A stretch of 64,000 nt of DNA from Lophium mytilinum (Eukaryota; Ascomycota; Dothideomycetes; Mytilinidiales; Mytilinidiaceae), in assembly GCA_010093605.1 (NCBI GenBank), contig MU004193.1, positions 689,520 to 753,519 of the forward strand. Reading direction: 5' to 3'. Shown one piece after another: positions 24,601 to 36,565 of this stretch. Each line of letters opens with the position of its first letter. Within the stretch, counting starts at the first letter, position 1. A program made the translations under genes and the position numbers. The notes under the pieces were generated by a model. That model worked only from the letters and a program-made list of their open reading frames with translations. It was not told where the DNA came from and ran no database searches.

Positions 24601-26935
24601 AGGCGTTCTAGAGCTAGGCGCTGCTAATTAGTAGAGATATTAATAGGAAAGTTTATAGCTTTACGTATTAGTAGCGCAGACATCTAGTAATTCTAGCTGG
24701 GCGCATTTATTATATTCTAGCCTTATTCTTAGCTCCGGTTATTCTAGTAGCCTTAATTCTAAGAGACCTAGTTCTAAGTAGCTTAAAACTAATCTATTAG
24801 GGTCTAATTAGGGTTCTAGTTAGGAGGGTTCCACGGGCGGTTACCGCGGTAGCCACCGCGGTAGCTGTTATTAGTCTAGGAGTTAGTAGGCTATTAGCTA
24901 TACTATCCGGGCTAGTTATATAGTTAGTAAGGCTAGGTATAGTTAACTATAGCCTAGTCTAGAAGCTAGTTATAGTAAGTGTTAATAACTTTATATCCCT
25001 TTTTATAATATTTTCCTAGGACGCCCGCAGGCTTAGTAATACTAGGGCGGATCTTTGCCTTTAGCGCAGTAATATTCTAATAGTGTTCTTAGTTTAGTAG
25101 TTATACTATAAGCGCTTAGTATTTTATATAGAATGTATTAAGATTATTATTACCCTATATTAGTTAGTTAAGTTGCTAGAAAGTAATAGCTTTAGAGTTA
25201 TATAGCAGGTTCTTAATATTAAGGCGCTTAATAGCTTTATTAAGAGTGTAAAAGGGCTAATAGCCTATTATCCGCGCTACATAGTTACTAAGAGGTGTGC
25301 CGGTAAGGCATATGCTAAGAAAGTAGAGGCGGAAGCCTTTATTATATTAGTAGAGGTAGCTACTATAAGTAAACTTACTAAGGACCTAGTAATACTAGGT
25401 AATATATTTAGCTTTATTACTATTATACTTAGGGGGGTATAGTATAGTCTTATTCTTATTCTAATTAGCTTATATTCCGCAGTTAATATTATGCGGGGGT
25501 AGTAGAGCACTATTAGGTCTAATAAAAGGTAGTATATATAATTAGGGGGCCCAAATTAGATTATAGGTACGGAAGTCCTTATTATTATTACTATTACTAG
25601 AATTAGAGGGGGGTCCGCCGCCGCCTAAGTATATATAGGTCTGTTAACTATAGAGGGGCTTATTAGGGCGGCGGGGTACTAAGGGTTAGCGTTAGTAGCG
25701 GTTGCGTTTGCGGCCGCGTAACTAATTATAGCTAGGTAGAATAGAAGGGTATTATTCTAGCTTAGCGCCTCCCTTACCTGTAATATAGGCTATAAGCTTA
25801 TATTAATAGGTTATAGTAGCGGCAAGTTATATAGTAATATTATTAGGGGGTAGGCTATTAGTATAGGCTATAGGGCTAGGAATAGTAGTGTTCTAGAGGT
25901 TATTAATATAGACCTTAGTAGTAGTAAGGGCTTTTTTAATGTTCTTAATATAGGCTTTAAGCTTAGCAATACGCTTAGCTAAAGCCTTGCCGTAGGCCTT
26001 AAGCTTAGTAATGCGCTTTACTACTATTATATTAATAGTATCTATCTAGGCAGCAAACGCTGCTATATTAGCAACGTGTTTATATATAATAGTGTCTTTA
26101 GAGTTTCTAGCGTAGATAGTATTATCTCTATCTTAGACGGCATTGTTGCGGTTATTATAGAGGTTAGATAGGTTGGACTAGTATTTAAATTTTATATTAG
26201 TAATAGTCTTTTCTAGATACTTAATATTATCTTTTATGGCTAGAAGGTAATTATCTTATTGCTTAATTATACTATAAGCTTACTTATTAAGCTTAGCCTA
26301 AGCCTCTATAGAGGCCTTATTACGCTCTAGGCGGTTATATAGTTAGCGGATCTTAGCTTTATATAAACGGGTTAATTTAAAGGCTATTACCTTATTTTTA
26401 GTAATAAAGTCTATAAAGGCTTTAGCGTTAGGGACCTTATATATAACAGGAGCTTTATTAGCGTCTTACTTATTAATGGTGGAGTAGTTAATAAGTTTAT
26501 TAACTTTAAGAATAGAGTTCTTAAAGGCGCCGGGCATCTTAGAGTAGTAGACGTGGCTACTAGGGTTAGGTTAATTAAAGTGTTCCTAAAGTTTATTATC
26601 TTTAAGGAAAGTGTTATCTTTAGTAAAATTATCTTAGGTGTTATTATAGCTGCGCGCGCGCTGTAAGTTTCTAGTAATTATCTAAGATTCCTCGGCGGCG
26701 GTGTTCTAGAAGTCTTAAGTTAAGGCCTAGAAGTCTAAAAGTATAAGAATAGTACACTATAAGAGGAGATTATAGAGCTTCTATATATTAGTTATACTAA
26801 GGGGTTTAGAGTTATAGTTATTAGCTATAGTATTAACAGCCGCGCGGGATAATTATAGGGTGTTGTAGTTCGCTAGCAGTAGATTTATAGTTTAAGGACT
26901 TAGTAGAATAGTAGCTAGGTAGAGCAACTTTATAG

Positions 26936-27137
26936 TGTTATAGACTATAAGAGGTAAGATATAGAGTATAGTATTAAGCAAGAAATAGGGTGTATTTATA
27001 AAGATAAAGTTGCGTAGAGGTAGAGGTTCTACGCAGCGCAGGCTAAATATAGGCTAGAGGTGCAAAACCGCGCTAGCGCATAGGCTTATATAATATAGCT
27101 AAGAGCATATAATATATGCGGAGCTGGATCCATTATA
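26936..27137 (-). repeat. LTR at the 5' end of the Gypsy fossil
   Basis: This is the partner of the LTR at 19,256-19,457, with the same length. Its RIP pattern differs: it keeps CGCAGG, GGTGCAAAAC and CTGGATCC, which are mutated in the other LTR. TAGAT follows it directly. Confidence 0.92.
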
Positions 27138-27339
27138 TAGATAGGGGTAGTAGTAGTATACTTCTTAGTAGCGGGCTTAGTAATAGATATACTAGAAGAA
27201 TTCTTACTAACTATAGTAGTAGGTTTCTATCTATACTACCTTACTTACCTTTATAAAGAGTAGCTAAGAGTTCTTAATAATCTAGAAAGGTTTATAGGCT
27301 ATTAAGAGTAAGGCTCTATAGATAGTAATACTAACTAGG
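27138..27339. other. RIP-mutated spacer between the Gypsy fossil and the solo LTR
   Basis: These 202 bases are CpA-depleted host-side or older-element DNA. I see no gene or repeat in them. Their mutated state contrasts with the clean solo LTR that follows. Confidence 0.6.
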
Positions 27340-27541
27340 TGTTACGAACTACAAGAGGCAAGGCACGGAGCACGGTGTTAAACAAGGAACAGGGTGTATT
27401 TACGAAGACGAAGTCGCGTGGAGGTGGAGGTTCTACGCGGCGCAGGCTAAATACAGGCTGGAGGTGCGAAACCGCGCTAGCGCACGGGCTTACGTGACGT
27501 AGCCGAGGGCACGTGACATGTGCGGAGCTGGATCCGTCACA
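27340..27541. mobile_element. Solo LTR of the same Gypsy family, not RIP-mutated
   Basis: A 202-bp sequence running from TGTTACGAAC to GATCCGTCACA aligns end to end with both LTRs of the neighbouring Gypsy element, but keeps its CpA and TpG sites and its GC content. It is bounded by a perfect 5-bp duplication, CTAGG, at 27,335-27,339 and 27,542-27,546. No internal sequence accompanies it, so it arose by LTR-LTR recombination of a later insertion into DNA that was probably already mutated. It also has a few non-RIP differences from the other LTRs (GAAC against GGAC; AAACAAGG against AAGYAARG), suggesting a separate subfamily copy. Confidence 0.93.
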
Positions 27542-27968
27542 CTAGGCTATTATATTTACGGCCGCTAGATATAAGTAAGCTTAATAGATATAAGGGCGAC
27601 TAAGTAAGCTAGTATAATTATAGCGCGTACCGCGCGGACGCTCTATTAAACCTTTAATAATAAAGATAGGGCGTATAAGGCGATAGGTACTTAAAGAGTT
27701 TAATAGCTTTCTAGGCATAAATATTACTATTATAGATTAATAATAGCTAGATAGTTTCCTATATCTACTATTAATATAGTAGTAGAACTATATTTATATA
27801 GAATAAGCTATCTATAGTAGCCCCCTTAATATTACCTAAAGTTATTATAGCTAAATAGAGAGATGCTGCTAGCGCTATAGGCTATAGATAGAGTATAATT
27901 AAGGCGGGTATATAGCTAGAAATACTCTTAAAGAGTTATATTATAACTAAGGCTATTATACCGCTTAG

Positions 27969-28338
27969 AGCTATTAAGGATTTTAGTATAATTAAGTTTA
28001 TTATCGCGCTACCTAGTAATATTAAGGACTTTAGTGTAATAAGGCTATTGCGCCGCCTAGGGCTATTAAGGATTTTAGTATAATTAAGGTTATTATCGCG
28101 CTACCTAGGGATATTAAGGATTTTAGTGTAATAAATACTATCGCGCCGCCTAGGGCTATTAAGAACTTTAGTATAATAAGGCTATTACGCTGCCCTAGGC
28201 TATTAAGGACTTTAGTATAATAAAGGCTATTACGCCGCCTAGGGCTATTAAGGACTTTAGTATAATAAGGCTATTGCGCCGCCTAGGGCTATTAAGGACT
28301 TTAGTGTAATTAAGGTTATTATAGTGCCGCCTAGGGCT
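27969..28338. repeat. Tandem array, eight ~46-bp units
   Basis: Eight head-to-tail units share ATTAAGGACTTTAGTATAAT, then a variable AAGGCTATT, then GCGCCGCCTAGGGCT. Spacing between units runs from 43 to 48 bases. Units alternate between a TAATTAAGGTTATTATCGCG form and a TAATAAGGCTATTGCGCCG form. The unit length is not a multiple of three and varies, which argues against a coding repeat. This is a minisatellite, mutated after amplification. Confidence 0.85.
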
Positions 28339-28799
28339 ACTAAGATATTAACTATAATCTTAAAGTTCTGCCTATAACTTTAAATATATTACTATTAATA
28401 AGCTAGGGCGTAATAAAGGTTATAGAGCTACCTAGGTCTTTAGAGTATTTATTCTATTAGTAGAGTAAGTAAAAAAGAAATATAAATAGAAAGGTAAAAA
28501 GAGAATACATAACTAAGGGGATTAAACCTATTAACTATTATATAGTTAGTTATAAACTAGGTAGAGATATAATATATAAAAGATTAGAGATTTTAGTATA
28601 CTTAGAATTACTCTTTAAGTATTAATATAATTATTAGTTTAGTATATATAGCGCTTATTAATAGTTAGATTATTTATTATAGTAGTAGAGAAGAGACTAC
28701 TATCTACTTACTATCTAACTAAGTTTATATTTTTAGATAGATAGCAAAATAAACTACTTATATAGACTAGTATAGCCCGGTTAATACTGCCTTTAATTT

Positions 28800-29225
28800 A
28801 CTAGCTAGGTATAGTAGCCCTTTAAGGCTTAGCCCTTTAAGGCTTGCGCTATAAGAAAATTACGCTATAAGGCGGCTCGCGCTATAATAGAATCCCGCTA
28901 TAAGGAAATTACGCTATAAATAATTGCGCTATAGAGGCTTACGCTATAAAGAGAATCCTACTAAGAGAGAATTAAGTTATAGATAATTGCGCTATAGAGA
29001 CTTATACTATAGAGACTTGCGCTATAGAGACTTATACTATAGAGGGAATCCTACTATAAAAGAATTAAGCTATAGATAATTACGCTACGTAGACTTATAC
29101 TATAAGGGTTCGCGCTATAAGAGAATTATATAATAGAGACTTGCGGTACGCTATAAAGACTTATAGCGCGCTATAGAGACCTATATTATAGAACTAGCGC
29201 TATAGAGACTTATACTATATAGCTA
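28800..29225. repeat. Degenerate short tandem array (~15-17-bp units, GCGCTATAGAGACTTA)
   Basis: More than twenty imperfect units of the type GCGCTATAGAGACTTA, TACGCTATAAAGAGAATCC and AATTGCGCTATAG follow one another. Period and sequence drift along the array, which starts after two AGCCCTTTAAGGCTT units. No reading frame is kept. Confidence 0.75.
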
Positions 29226-32200
29226 TAGATATAAAATATATTATAATAGGTAGATTAGAGGTAATAAGCTAGTATTCTAATATTATTATTACTAATATTA
29301 CTATACTAACCCAAGTCTACTTTATAGTGCTAGGCTTACTCTTAACTTTCTCTATTTATAATGTAGGCTAGTAGATATAAATTAGTAATTTATACTAAAA
29401 AGGCCGGCGTTTTTAGTCTAATAGTAAAATAGTTATTCTTATAGTAGTAGATAGTATAGTGTAGATTAAGTAGTATCGCGGCGTATATAGGCTAACCCGC
29501 TTTTACTAGAGCCTTAGGCTATTAAATTAATTAAGAAATTATGCCTAAGTTAGGGGATATATATTGTAAATAAATTAAATACGCTACTTATAGTATTATA
29601 GAAGTTGTATTATTAGATTATATAGCCCGGGCAGGGATTAATAATTTATAGATAAACTAGATAAGATAATACCTATACTAGTTTATTAGATAGTACTAGG
29701 TATATACTTATACTTAATAGATTATAGGTAAAGGGGATTACTAATATTATCTATAATTATATAGCTATACTCTCTTTAGGTATAATATTTAGTATATATC
29801 TATAACTAGTAATATAGTATTCTATAAGCTATTATATAAAGGCGTAGGTAATAGTAAGTATAGTTTTAGAGGTCTAGTAAATACAGGCGGATATTATAAA
29901 GAAAGTGCCTAGATTAGAGTTTTTAATATAGTATTAAGGTAATATTAGCGCGGTAAAATACTTCGCTAACTAGTCTACCTATAGTTCCCCTAATTTTAGG
30001 CCTAAGATACTATATACTAGAAAGTAACCTAATTAAAAATAGTAGAAGTAAGGTAGCTATAGTATAAATAAAATAACCTATATACTAGTAGAATCTTACT
30101 AATTTCTAGACCCTATAATTCTTAGTGCCCCTAACTTACTTAGAGTTAGATATACCTTACTAGGAACTTTTAGTAGTATTAGTTGCATTTATAGGGTTAT
30201 CTACTTTATAAGATAGAGCTTAGTAAGAAGTAAGTATAGTAGAAGAATTAGGTATTTAAGAAGCTGGCTATATATAATAGGAGTGCGCGGGGGCAATAGC
30301 GCTAGTATAAGCGCGGCCTTAAAGGGTTAAGCTTTAGAGAATAGAAGCTTTTTTAGAAGGCTAATAGGATAGGCTTTAGATCTAGGGCGGTAGGGTTCTA
30401 GTTCTTACACTATTACTATTTTTATCGCCGGCGTTATATTCCTCTTTCTTCTTCTAGCTAGAGGTACTTATATCTAGCTCTTTATCTTCTATCTTATCTT
30501 TATTACTAGAAGCAATAACTAGTAGTATAATTACTAATGTACCGGCGGGGACTATACTAATTAGTATTACTAGCGGAGAGAAAGGGGAATAACCTACTAA
30601 AAGAGTAGTTAGTATATCTAGTATACTAATATTCTATATAGAATCTATTAAATAGTAGATATATACTATTCTAAGCTTATATATAAGTACTAAATCTAGT
30701 CCCCTTATTTATACTTATAGTTAGATAGTAAGTATATACTCTAAATATAATAGAGATATTCTAATTTAGAATCCGCCTATAGTAATTACTTATTATTAGC
30801 TCTAATAGAGTAGAGAACTAAGACGGGAATTTAGTTATATTTCTACTTTAGAAACGCTAAGAAGGGTATAGTCTATTAAAGAAGTCTCTAATAGTTAGTT
30901 CGCCCTACTAACCTTAAAATATAGGCGCGTGTACGCTTATAAAGAGTAATTTAAAACTTAGGTTAATAGTAAAGGGCCTTAGATTTATAGGCAGTTTATA
31001 ATAGTAGGTTTAGAATAAGCCCTAAGTATAAATTTAATATTAGTATTAATAGATCTAGTAGAGGTTTATAATCTAGCTTTTAGACTCTATTACTACTGCT
31101 AGTTAGCTAATTATTCTTAAAGTCTATACCTAACTTATAGAATTATATTAATACGTCCTCTAGATCTTCTATATAGTAGGCCTTTCCGGCTAGCTTACTA
31201 TAGTTACGTTTTAGGTTATTCCTACCTCTACAGCGGCCTCCGCCGGGCCTAGTAGTCTTACTAAAGCTACTAGTATAGATACTAGGCTGCATATTATAGA
31301 TAGTAGCTATATATTTATTTAAGCTATTACTAGAAATTAGTATAGAGGTAAGCGCCTAAACTAGTATAATATATACTTCTAATAAAGGGTTTAATAATTA
31401 CTTAGCCTAAATCTAAGTAAGAATCTAGAAGTAGAGCTAAGAGGAAAGATATTACCTAAGTAGGACTGCGTCCACTAGCTATAGTAGAGTAAGTAAGAAA
31501 CTTAGTATACTAAGAATATACTTAGATAATAGTAAGAAGCCTCTAGATTAAAGGAATAAAGTAGAGGGGGAGGTTAAGGCTGCTAGTAGTAAACTATACT
31601 AGAGTTATAAGTTAATAGTAGTATAGTAGACCTAAAAAGCTACTAGTAGGGGTCTAGTCTAGCTATACTAAGCTAGAGGGCTAAAGAGGTCTAAATCTAT
31701 TTAGTATAGAGAAGAGAGTTAAAGTAGTAATATTATTATTCTTAAGACCGGGTCTAATTACTACTAGATTATAGGGTTATAGTATACTAAATTATAATAA
31801 TAACGCCCTATATATGCGTGTAATATTAGTAAATCCTTCTAGTTTTAGTACTAGCTTTATATAGGCCTATAGGTATCTACTATTCTAGAAATTATATATA
31901 ATATATATTATATATACTTGCCTTCTAACCCTTACTAATAACTCTAATACTCTCTACCTCTACTTCTATTACTACTTACCTTTAAATTAGCTAATTAAGT
32001 AGTTTATTTATTATTATAAGTTTATGCTAGCCTTATAATAGCCTTAGAATAGACTACTAGTAGCATGTAAAGTTAGAAAGTAGTATTAACCTAATATTAG
32101 TATATTAGAATAGCTACTTAGAGTTAATTAGCTATAGGATAACTAGTAAGAAAGTAATAGACTAAGCTACCTGCTAGTAGAATTCTAAGATATATTTAGA

Positions 32201-35200
32201 AGAGGAGACGTAGCTTAGAATAGATAATAAAGGTCTTATAATAATAAATCCGCGTTAGTTTAGTAGAATACCTACTTAAAGTTAACCCGCTATTAGAGTA
32301 TTTATACTATAAGGTTCTTATTATATTATTATTACTACTACGTTAATAATATTAGGAGGCCCTTTAGGGCGTGTAATACTAGAAAAGGGCATTAGTTACC
32401 GGGGATATAGCGGTAGCCTATTAAGAGGATATTGCTTTTACTATTAGAGGGTCTTTAGTTAGCAAGGAAAGCACCTTATTAGTATACTAAGTAAGCTACC
32501 TAGAAGGGGTTATAAGAGGTAGTAATATAATTATAATAGTAGAAGGTATAAGGTAATATAGGCTTATAGTATACTATTAAAAGTAGCGCACTTTTACCTT
32601 AAAAGAGCTCTTAATTAATAGTAGACTAAGCACGTAGCTAGAAATAAATTAGGATAGTATATAAAATAATTATAATAAGAGAGGTTATATAGTAATATAA
32701 ATAATAGATTAGCTTAGATTATATTAGGCCTTAATAAGTAATAGCAGCCGCAGTAGCTATTAGAGGTTATAGTAGTAACCCGGTAATATTTCTTATAATC
32801 TAGAAGTAAGCTAGTAAATTAGTATTTATTAAGGGGTTAGCTTTTAGAGTAATCCGCAGTAGTATAGTAATCTAGTAGTGCTAGAGTTAGATAATTTAGA
32901 GTATATAAGAGGGTTTCTTAACGCCCCTATACTCTACCTTTTATACTCTACCTTCTCTAGTAATAATTAGCTTTAGATTTAATACTTTCTTAAGCTCTTA
33001 TCTTTCGCGCCTAGCTATAGCCTACTTTAAAAGTATATAAAGGCCCTCTTTCTCTTATAGCCTTACTACTATTCTTTCTTCTTTTAACCTTTCTTTTACT
33101 TAGTATAGAACTAAGTAGTTAGGCGTATACCTTTCTAATTCTTTCTTATTATTTTAACTTAGCATCCTCTTACCTCCTTACCTTATATTAACCTTAGACT
33201 TACTAGATATTACTTAATCTCTTCTTATTACTCTCTTAGTATACTTATTCTTCTTATCTTATAGCTTTACCTTTATTACCCCCCGCCCTCTCCTATCTAG
33301 CGCATTTTAGTAGCCCCGAGTATTAGGTTGCACTCTTTAATCTATTCTTACCCGTAGGCCTAATATCTATACTATAGGCTTATATTTCTAAAGCCTTATT
33401 AAGCCTCTATCTCTACTCTAATCTAGTCTAGGTAAGTATTCTACTATCTAGCTATATCTTATCCTTTTAGTTACGCCGCTAATTCTAGGCAGCTACTTTT
33501 TACCCTCTTTCCCCTTAGCCGCAATACCCTTAGTCTAATTCCTGCTCGGCGCCTATTAATAATAGTATTATATAATACTTAGCCCGGTGTATATACTATA
33601 GGGTTTAGAAAAACTATAGGACTTAAAGGCGGGCGTTGCAGTAGTAGTAATAACCTAAACTAGAGTAGTTATAGTTAGGCTCTTATAAAGAGGCATTATA
33701 TTAAATATAGAACTAGTATAGGTAATCTTATAAGATTCTATATAACCTATACTTATATTAAGGGGAATTTACTAACCTACTATAGTTTATAAAATAGAGG
33801 ATAAGAAGATACTAAAATATAGATAAAGGAGTATTAGCGGAAGCTCTTATAGTAGGTAACATTACTATCTAAACGCGTCCGCAATAAGCTCCCACCTTAA
33901 TAGGGCTATTAACCCTAATAGCCCCTCTCCCTATACTATTATTTATTAACTAGGCTTTACGCTTAATAGATACTAATTAAGAGTTAGTAATTCTTCGGCC
34001 GTCTATAGCTTAATAAGCTACTTAGCTGCATATAGACATAAATTTAGGAGGCTATTCTTAGAAATAGTATATATATAGAGTATAAATAATCTAGAAATTA
34101 GAACTATAGTCTCTAAGGTAAGTTCTATTTACTTTAGTTTAGGCTAGTGGGCTAATACTATTCTATATAGCCCTTAAAATAGCACCTAGAATACCTATTA
34201 CTATTAAAGAAAAAACTAGTAACTATAACCTACCTATTAAGATAGGTTCTAGCTCTAGAGAGTTAGACTTTAAAGTAGACATAGATAATAAGAATTTAGA
34301 TAGTCTTCTATAATAGCCTCCCGCAATAGCCTTCCGTAATAGCCTCCTACTTAACTCTACTAGCGCGCATTAGTTACTTCTCTACTATTAAAAACTATAA
34401 TTTAAGGTTATAATTCTTATTACTCTTAAATATAAGCCTATATTTTTCCGGCGTTACCGGACATTAATAGTAGTATAATTACCCTCTTAATTACCTACTA
34501 CTATAATACCCCTTATAACGTGCAACTAACTAAGCCTATCTAGCTTTAGCGCTTCTATTATTCTATACTCTATAGAGTAGCCCTCTTAACTACCTATATA
34601 TAAAGTAACTATAATAGAGCGCGCTTATATAATAAGTTCTATTAAGGCTAGAACGCTATTAGCCTACTTATACGCGAGCCCCTAATATAGATACTACCTA
34701 GGCCTGCAGGTAAGAAGTATATAAAAAGAAGAAGAATAAATAAGAGCTTAAAAGTAATAATAGTAGAAACGCGCTGCGTGTATATAGGCTATTACAGTAA
34801 ATAGAAATTAAGCTTAAGAAAATAAAAAGAAATTATTATTCTATAACTACACCTATATTACTAGCATTACTAGTAGGCTCCTTTTTATTATCTATAATAT
34901 TAAATCCTTATAATTCTTATAAATTCTCTTAATAGATGTATCTATTAGCCTGCTATTAAAGAAGCTATAGCTTTTGCACCTAAAAATAGATAACTTATAA
35001 TACCGCCCGTTGCCTATTTAAACGCCCTTAATTTCTATTAAATTAAATATTAATAACCTTTTAATAATTTCCATCTAATTTCTATATTATTAAAGCCTAC
35101 AACCTACGCCTACGCCTGCGCACGTAATACTATATTAGCTATAATTCTTACTATAATTATAATAGTAGAAGGAAACACGGCACGCTATATAGCTCTAGTT

Positions 35201-36420
35201 CTATCTAGCTATATTTATTTTATATAACTAATCTATTTTATATAGCCTCTTATTTAAAATCTATAAAGAGTAGATTAGCTATATTATTACTAATAACGCT
35301 ACTAACCTAGACGTTCTTCTATGTAAGATAGTAGACGTCGGCATTAATAAATTTGCCTAGCGGCTATAGTGTCTTAGCTATATTATATACTATAGCTATA
35401 CGTTTAAGCACGCTATTATATAAGCCTAAGTACTAGAGATATATCTAGAAAAAATTATCTAGTTTACTATCTAGTTACTAAACTATAGTACTATAGCTAG
35501 GACTAAGAATTATTTTACCCTTTTCCGCCTCTTAAGAGATCTAGAGATACTAGAAGTAGCGCTTAACTAGCCTATAGAGGGCTTAAGTAAGAAAGGGAAA
35601 GATAGACTATAGTAACTTAATATCTACTTTAATAGAAAGAAGAGCTTACTATATAGAGCCGGGGGCTTCTAGACTAGAGTTAGAAAGTCTAGAGGCTAGT
35701 ATAATAGTCTATAAAGTCTATTTACCTAATTTCTATAGCTTACCTTAATTACTATTCTACTATAGGTTTATAAGTATATAGGTAAGTATAGTATAGATTT
35801 ATAACCTTTTCTTAATTATAAAGAAATATAGTATAGTATAGGTACTTAGTCTAGGGCCTAATATAGAGATGTATTTATTATATACTACTATTATACTATA
35901 GCTCTTAAAAGGGGAGATAGAGAAGAACTATATATAATAGCTATTCTATATACTACTATACTACTATATTATATAGCTTATCTAGCTAGAGAGCACCGGT
36001 TACTAAATAGGCCTTATTATACTTAAGGGCATATAGATCTTCTTAGAGCTACTTATTAGCTAAAACTTATCTATTAATATCTATATTACTACTAGATAGC
36101 TCTAGTATTATACTAATATAGAGTAGAGCGGACTAGCTTAGAAAGAGACTTTAAGGTTACCTATTTAGGCCCTTTAAGAAAGCTATAAAGGCGGCTGTAA
36201 CTATAGTAAAGGCTAAATAGAGTATAGCAAGACTATATTATATTAATAGCTACTAATTTTACTACTATTACCTTAAGATAGGCAGGGAGTTTAGTCTAGA
36301 AAACGGTTGTGCTTTTTAGAAATTTTAAGTAGGTACTTAAGGCAACAAGAGGCTAGAGCGCGAAATTAGAGCTAGCTAGTTCTTTTAATATTTATTAAAC
36401 TAACTTATATAACTATATAG
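29226..36420. other. RIP-degraded sequence without a delimited gene or element
   Basis: No intact gene is present. On the minus strand, about 30,450-30,640 gives an unusually open short reading (PLVILISIVPAGTLVIILL, then SSNKDKIEDKELD), a hydrophobic segment followed by a charged one, but it is too short to call. A plus-strand reading at 32,350-32,700 (ALVTGDIAVAY, then EDIAFTIRGSLVSKESTLL) also looks protein-like. Neither matches a family I recognise. Confidence 0.5.
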
Positions 36421-36429
36421 TATACCGCG

Positions 36430-36565
36430 AAAAATATTACTTACCTTATATTCTACTACTGTAAGAATATTACTTACCTTATATTCTACTACTATAAGAA
36501 TATTACTCTTATTACATTCTACTACTATAAGAATATTACTCTTATAATATCTTGCTATTATAAGC
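36430..36565. repeat. 33-bp tandem repeat, about 3.5 units
   Basis: Units of TTACCTTATATTCTACTACT plus ATAAGAATATTAC repeat three to four times. The third unit has lost part of its CCTTATA segment. The unit length is a multiple of three. Nothing is recognised on either strand. Confidence 0.7.

Larger units (their letters stand above)
19256..27137 (-). mobile_element. Full-length Ty3/Gypsy LTR retrotransposon fossil
   Basis: A 7.9-kb element with two 202-bp LTRs (19,256-19,457 and 26,936-27,137) lies inside a 5-bp target duplication, TAGAT, at 19,251-19,255 and 27,138-27,142. A polypurine tract (TTAGGGGGGGTAG on the minus strand) abuts the LTR at 19,457, which fixes the orientation as minus. 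Pol order is as in Ty3/Gypsy: reverse transcriptase around 22,300-23,300 with KLDIITAFNKV and YLDNILIY, RNase H near 21,850-22,400, a Pro/Thr-rich linker, then integrase around 20,300-21,150 with ITIDFIIDLPP. Gag should lie between about 24,700 and 26,900. The element is complete in layout but inactive, with many dozens of breaks from RIP. Age cannot be read from LTR divergence because RIP dominates it. Confidence 0.92.

Noticed and set aside
24279-25510. Three open frames of 64-77 codons in the AT-rich block
   Set aside because: They lie inside the Gypsy fossil, have Ile/Leu/Tyr-biased content from AT-rich triplets, and two overlap each other on opposite strands.
26905-26935. Primer-binding site next to the 5' LTR of the Gypsy fossil
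   Set aside because: The bases after the LTR are altered by RIP and I could not assign a tRNA match with confidence.
27969-29225. Possible CRISPR-like spacing in the tandem arrays
   Set aside because: Units are contiguous with no unique spacers, and the genome is eukaryotic.
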